A stretch of DNA of 64,000 nucleotides from an uncultured Clostridium sp. GTDB taxonomy: Bacteria > Bacillota > Clostridia > TANB77 > CAG-508. This document shows, piece by piece, positions 60,767-64,000 of the stretch. Position 1 is the stretch's first letter. Every line of letters begins with the position of its first letter. Below the pieces are notes generated by a model. The model did no database searches, was not told where the DNA came from, and saw only the letters and a program-made list of their open reading frames with translations. The translations under genes and the position numbers were made by a program. The stretch spans positions 1-64,000 of the forward strand of contig URZW01000006.1 of NCBI GenBank assembly GCA_900552555.1, in the 5' to 3' direction.

Positions 60767-61594
60767 ATGTTTTTAGAAATAATAAAATTTATCATATATT
60801 CAGGATTAATAGTACTGATTTCGAAATATATACTAGTAACAACATTGAGAAAATTAGCAGAAGCTTTGAATTTAAAAGCAAAAACAGTTGGAGATATAGC
60901 AGGATATGCAACATCAGTACCAGAATTATTAACAATAACAACATCAAGCTTGAGAGGACTAACAGGAGCAAGTGTTTATAATATTTTAAGTTCAAATGTA
61001 ATTAATTTGATTCAATATTTAGGAGCTATTTTGCTAAATAAGAACGCTTCAAAATTACGTAATAGAGCAATAATAACAGATTTAGTATTAGTATTTTTTA
61101 CAATAGCAATACCAATTGTTTTTCTAAAACTTGATATAGAATTAAAATTAGCAGTAGTGCCATTGTTCATTATTTTGTATATTTTATTTAGAATTTTAAA
61201 TAATCATGTTCATAAGTTATATTTAAAAAACGAAGATGAGGAACTTGCAGAAGAAATTGAAGAGGAAAAGAAGAATTCTAAAAAAGTGTTACTATATGTA
61301 TTGATTTTAATTATAATAGGAATTTTATTATTTGTTATAGGAGAGCTACTAGGAGATACACTTGAAAATTTATGTAATTTGTTTGGGGTTTCTGAGGTTA
61401 TTGTTGGAATTTTATTAGGTTTTGTTACTAGTTTGCCTGAGTTGATTACTTTTTTTGAAGCTCAAAGACATTATAAAAAGGTTGATGATGATATGCTTGG
61501 GGTTGTTGAGGCTACTAATAATTTGCTTACTTCGAATATTTTGAACTTGTTTGCAATTCAGACAGTTGGAATTTTGATTTCTTCTATTATATAA
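60767..61594 (+). CDS. Sodium/calcium exchanger (CaCA) family protein
   Basis: A 275-residue membrane protein with about ten helices and two alpha repeats in opposite halves. The first carries VGDIAGYATSVPELLTITTS and ASVYNILSSNVINL; the second carries VIVGILLGFVTSLPELITFF and ATNNLLTSNILNLF. These S-x-PE(L) and SN-x-x-N patterns are the ion-binding signature of CaCA exchangers (YrbG/NCX-like). An acidic loop (about 160-170) separates the halves. Strong RBS AAGGAGAG. Cation is unknown. Confidence 0.88.
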   Translation: MFLEIIKFIIYSGLIVLISKYILVTTLRKLAEALNLKAKTVGDIAGYATSVPELLTITTSSLRGLTGASVYNILSSNVINLIQYLGAILLNKNASKLRNRAIITDLVLVFFTIAIPIVFLKLDIELKLAVVPLFIILYILFRILNNHVHKLYLKNEDEELAEEIEEEKKNSKKVLLYVLILIIIGILLFVIGELLGDTLENLCNLFGVSEVIVGILLGFVTSLPELITFFEAQRHYKKVDDDMLGVVEATNNLLTSNILNLFAIQTVGILISSII

Positions 61595-61600
61595 AAATGG

Positions 61601-61652
61601 TTACAGTTCGGTAATGATAATGCTTTAAAGAATTATCATTTCGGAACTGTAA
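61601..61652. repeat. Hairpin repeat after the exchanger gene
   Basis: TTACAGTTC / GAACTGTAA enclosing ATGATAAT / AATTATCAT. No T tract follows on the plus strand. The CAGTTCGGTA core recurs at 6308-6317. Confidence 0.55.
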
Positions 61653-61668
61653 AAAAATGAATAATGAT

Positions 61669-61903
61669 AGTTACTATATAATGGTTTTCTTATGGTAGTT
61701 TGCTGGATAATGGTATTTTAAATTACCTGAATGTGATTGAAACAATATTAAAATTTATTAAATCTTTTTTGGACAAGAGTTCACTTTAGTGGAATGGAGT
61801 TCAAAAAAGATTTTAGAAATTATTATATTGTGTATTGAACCGAAGGCAATTTAAAATACCATTATCCAGCAAACTACCATAAGAAAACCATTATATAGTA
61901 ACT
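61669..61903. mobile_element. MITE-like hairpin element with 56-bp inverted repeats
   Basis: Perfect 56-bp terminal inverted repeats (61669-61724 and 61848-61903, outer end AGTTACTATATAATGG) enclose about 123 bp that itself contains AAATCTTTTTTG / CAAAAAAGATTT. AATGAT directly flanks both ends (61663-61668 and 61904-61909), a probable 6-bp target duplication. It has no open frame, so it would be moved in trans. Confidence 0.8.
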
Positions 61904-62003
61904 AATGATATTGAAAAAATAGCAAAAAGTGTTGACAAAATAAAATTAGTTAGTGTATAAATAAGTAAACAAAAGAAATTTAATTGCAAAGGAAGGATGT
62001 AAA

Positions 62004-62360
62004 ATGGAAAAGGATGTTGAAAAAACATATTATGAAAGAGTAAAAAATTATATTGCATTGAAACCAAAAAGTACAAAAATAGAAGTAAGTTCTTATACAA
62101 GAGTTCCAATAGATGTAGTTGAGAAATTTATTGAAGAAGGAAGATTTGAAGAATGTGGTGGAATATTAAGAAAAACTAGAAAAATGAGTAAAACTTTACA
62201 AAGAGAAAATGAACTTAGAAAAAATTTCTTAAAGCAAATGCATTATGATGTTCAACCTTTAAATATAGAAGATACAGATAAAAAAAGTGATTCAAAATTA
62301 GTTAATGATTTGAAAGAAAAATATGGACCTAAAGATCCAGCTGATGATTGGATATTATAA
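62004..62360 (+). CDS. Small helix-turn-helix-like hypothetical protein
   Basis: A 118-residue basic protein. The N-terminal about 55 residues (KNYIALKPKSTKIEVSSYTR, then VPIDVVEKFIEEGRFEE) look like the small winged-helix-like domain found in YvyF-type proteins (TGVPxxVIxxFIEEGR). A charged tail ends in KYGPKDPADDWIL. RBS AAGGAAGG. Followed by a good terminator. Function not known. Confidence 0.65.
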   Translation: MEKDVEKTYYERVKNYIALKPKSTKIEVSSYTRVPIDVVEKFIEEGRFEECGGILRKTRKMSKTLQRENELRKNFLKQMHYDVQPLNIEDTDKKSDSKLVNDLKEKYGPKDPADDWIL

Positions 62361-62366
62361 AAAATG

Positions 62367-62409
62367 AAATCTAAAATTTGCAGTAGTACTGTGGATTTTA
62401 GATTTTTTT
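62367..62409 (+). terminator. Terminator of 62004 gene
   Basis: AAATCTAAAAT / ATTTTAGATTT with a T tract. Confidence 0.8.
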
Positions 62410-62492
62410 GTCTACTATTTTTATTATATTTGGAATATATTCAAAAAATCATTTTTATGTATTTCAAAAATTATATTAATGTTGTTTGTATT

Positions 62493-62593
62493 CGTTCACA
62501 GTTACAATTCACAGCTTGTAAATTATTTAAAATGAAATAAATGATTAATTTCAAATATATATTTTACTATACTGTGAATTGTGACTGTTCACG
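62493..62593. repeat. 101-bp palindromic intergenic repeat
   Basis: CGTTCACAGTTACAATTCAC at the left is matched by an inverted arm at 62572-62593 (19 of 22 bases). The centre is AT-rich. It shares AGCTGTGAATTGTAAC (inverted) with 60651. It lies just upstream of the CIRCE sites. Confidence 0.6.
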
Positions 62594-62611
62594 AAAAATT
62601 CACAAAAAAAT

Positions 62612-62638
62612 TTAGCAAAAGGTATTGACAAGTGCTAA
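62612..62638 (+). promoter_or_regulatory. CIRCE-like site 1 overlapping the hrcA -35
   Basis: TTAGCAAAA-N9-AAGTGCTAA, an imperfect CIRCE (TTAGCACTC-N9-GAGTGCTAA). It contains TTGACA (62625-62630), the probable -35; a TATAAT lies at about 62646. Confidence 0.6.
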
Positions 62639-62662
62639 AAAAGGATATAATATATAACAAGA

Positions 62663-62689
62663 TTAGCAAACAAATAAAAAGAGTGCTAA
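62663..62689 (+). promoter_or_regulatory. CIRCE site 2 upstream of hrcA
   Basis: TTAGCAAAC-N9-GAGTGCTAA: the right half is perfect, the left half differs in the last three bases. It lies between the promoter and the hrcA ribosome binding site, as is usual for HrcA autoregulation. Confidence 0.8.
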
Positions 62690-62702
62690 AAGAGGTGATA
62701 AA

Positions 62703-63713
62703 ATGCTTGACGATAGAAAAAAGAAAGTATTACAAGCCATAGTAGAAGAATATATAAATACAGCAGAGCCAGTAAGTTCAAATGCACTAACAAACAATGA
62801 AGAATTACAATATAGTAGTGCAACAATAAGAAACGAAATGGCAGACCTTGAAAAAGCAGGATATTTAGAAAAAACACATACATCAAGTGGAAGAATTCCA
62901 TCAGAAAAAGGATATCGATACTATGTAGACGAACTTTTAAAAGATGACAACATAAGTATTGAAGAAATTAAATATATAAGTGACAAATTAGAAACAAAGG
63001 TAAATGAAATAGAAGACTTAACAAAAATTGCAACAACAACAATTTCAGAAATAACACATTATACAACATTAGCAATTGGGCCAAGTTCACAAGATTTGCT
63101 AATTGAAGAAATAAAATTTGTTTTGCTTGGACCAAGAATGTTAATGGCAATAATATTGACAAATACAGGAATGGTAAAAGAAACAATAATAAAATTTGAT
63201 GAAGATATAACAGACAAACAAGTAGAAACAATAAATTATATGTTTAATCAAAAATTAAAAGGTCAACCACTGCAAATAATAGATGTTCCTTTGGAAGAAT
63301 ACTTAATAAATGAAATGAAATATAGTGTAAAAGTTATAAAACCGATTATAGAACAAATCAAAAAAGTTATTTCAGAAGATAGACAAGTATATCTTGAGGG
63401 GGCAAATAAAGCCTTTGATTTACCGGAATTTAATAGTTTGGCAGTTGCTAAAAATTTTGTAAATATAATTGACGAAAAGGACTTAATGACGGACATATTA
63501 AATTCAGGATTTGCAAAAGATATAAATGTTTATATAGGCGATGAAAATGAAAAAGAAGAACTTAAAGATTTTAGTGTTATAACTTTTAAGCATAAAGTTG
63601 GTGACAAAGATATGGGAACAATAGGAATTATAGGACCTAAGAGGATGGATTACTCAAAAGTTATTTCAGTTATGAAGTATATAAATAAAAAACTAAAAGA
63701 CAAAGGAATATAA
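62703..63713 (+). CDS. hrcA: Heat-inducible repressor HrcA
   Basis: A 336-residue repressor binding CIRCE and controlled by GroEL. The N-terminal winged helix is DRKKKVLQAIVEEYINTAEP, then SSATIRNEMADLEKAGYLEK and SSGRIPSEKGYRYYVD. The C-terminal GAF-like dimer domain ends with GTIGIIGPKRMDYSKVIS. ATG 62703 follows AGAGGTGA. It leads the hrcA-grpE(-dnaK-dnaJ) operon, cut by the window end. Confidence 0.96.
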   Translation: MLDDRKKKVLQAIVEEYINTAEPVSSNALTNNEELQYSSATIRNEMADLEKAGYLEKTHTSSGRIPSEKGYRYYVDELLKDDNISIEEIKYISDKLETKVNEIEDLTKIATTTISEITHYTTLAIGPSSQDLLIEEIKFVLLGPRMLMAIILTNTGMVKETIIKFDEDITDKQVETINYMFNQKLKGQPLQIIDVPLEEYLINEMKYSVKVIKPIIEQIKKVISEDRQVYLEGANKAFDLPEFNSLAVAKNFVNIIDEKDLMTDILNSGFAKDINVYIGDENEKEELKDFSVITFKHKVGDKDMGTIGIIGPKRMDYSKVISVMKYINKKLKDKGI

Positions 63714-63806
63714 TGGATGAGAAGTAATTACAATTTTTTGTAATAAAATATAATTTTAATAAAAATTTCTTGAAAATAATAAAAAATAAAAGAAAGAGGC
63801 GATAAG

Positions 63807-64000
63807 ATGTCAGAAAAAAAAGAAAATGTTGAAAAAGAAGTAACAGAAAAAATCAAAAAAATTAATGAAGAAAAAAGTGAATTACAAAAAAAACAACAAG
63901 AATTAGACGATTTGACAGACAGATATAAAAGAATTTTAGCTGAATTTGAAAATCACAAAAAAAGAAGCCAAAAAGAAAGAGAAGGTATGTATAATTCAAT
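63807..64000 (+). CDS. grpE: GrpE nucleotide exchange factor, N-terminal part
   Basis: ATG 63807 follows AGAGGCGA and opens a frame (64 codons visible) running off the window: a Lys/Glu-rich start, then LQKKQQELDDLTDRYKRILA and EFENHKKRSQKERE, the coiled-coil start of GrpE. Position 93 bp after hrcA is the standard order. Partial at the 3' end. Confidence 0.9.
   Translation, partial: MSEKKENVEKEVTEKIKKINEEKSELQKKQQELDDLTDRYKRILAEFENHKKRSQKEREGMYNS

Overview
The window comes from a low-GC, spore-forming Firmicute, most likely a gut or anaerobic member of the Clostridia. The signs are very AT-rich DNA, strong AGGAGG-type ribosome binding sites, and sporulation genes (a spore photoproduct lyase homologue, a SpoIIID-like regulator, the germination protease Gpr, YtxC). 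It also has the Asp23/AmaP envelope-stress cluster and HrcA/CIRCE heat-shock control. The species cannot be named from the sequence alone.

Layout. 1-3.4 kb is a decayed accessory island: a broken serine recombinase, a DinD-like gene with a LexA-type palindrome in its promoter, three unknown small genes and a frameshifted PD-(D/E)XK nuclease. 3.5-15.7 kb is mostly chromosomal: a tailless FtsZ, a PflA-like radical SAM protein, a thymidylate cluster (thyX, folA, dCMP deaminase), an SPL radical SAM enzyme, two tRNAs, an L,D-transpeptidase, mutS2 and a SpoIIID-like regulator. 15.8-19.3 kb is a TasA-like surface-protein operon whose promoter is preceded by two Spo0A-type boxes one helical turn apart.

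19.5-28.1 kb is an integrated mobilizable element of about 8.5 kb. It has a tyrosine integrase, an excisionase and a MobV relaxase, but no conjugation apparatus was seen. It is inserted in the anticodon loop of a tRNA-Gln(CTG) gene, whose two halves lie at its ends with an 11-bp shared core. The element carries its own complete but divergent tRNA-Gln(CTG) next to the integrase, so it appears to replace the tRNA it breaks. This is the most interesting finding here.

28.1-30.5 kb holds a decayed AlbA_2-type regulator and a prepilin-like protein with a LamG-like domain. 30.6-41 kb is housekeeping: priA, def, fmt, asp23-amaP-DUF2273, nusB, xseA, xseB, a DUF212 protein and fhs. 41-44.3 kb holds a broken pilin-like gene, gpr and ytxC. 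44.4-50 kb holds a GH57 enzyme, a DUF4912 protein with a histone-like tail, and a secreted M60 peptidase with a dockerin. 50-58 kb holds rpsB-tsf, an RNase J, an unusual glutamyl-tRNA synthetase, DUF951, a VbhA/Fic toxin-antitoxin pair and a small membrane protein. 58-64 kb holds serS-engB, a CaCA-family exchanger, a small hypothetical, and the start of the heat-shock operon (hrcA, grpE cut by the window end).

The intergenic DNA is rich in structured repeats: a hairpin element with 56-bp arms and a 6-bp target duplication, REP-like GGGACGGTTC palindromes, a palindrome-ended element in two copies, and a two-copy stem-loop/terminator RNA upstream of priA and the RNase J gene. All functional calls rest on motif recognition by eye; no database search was run.
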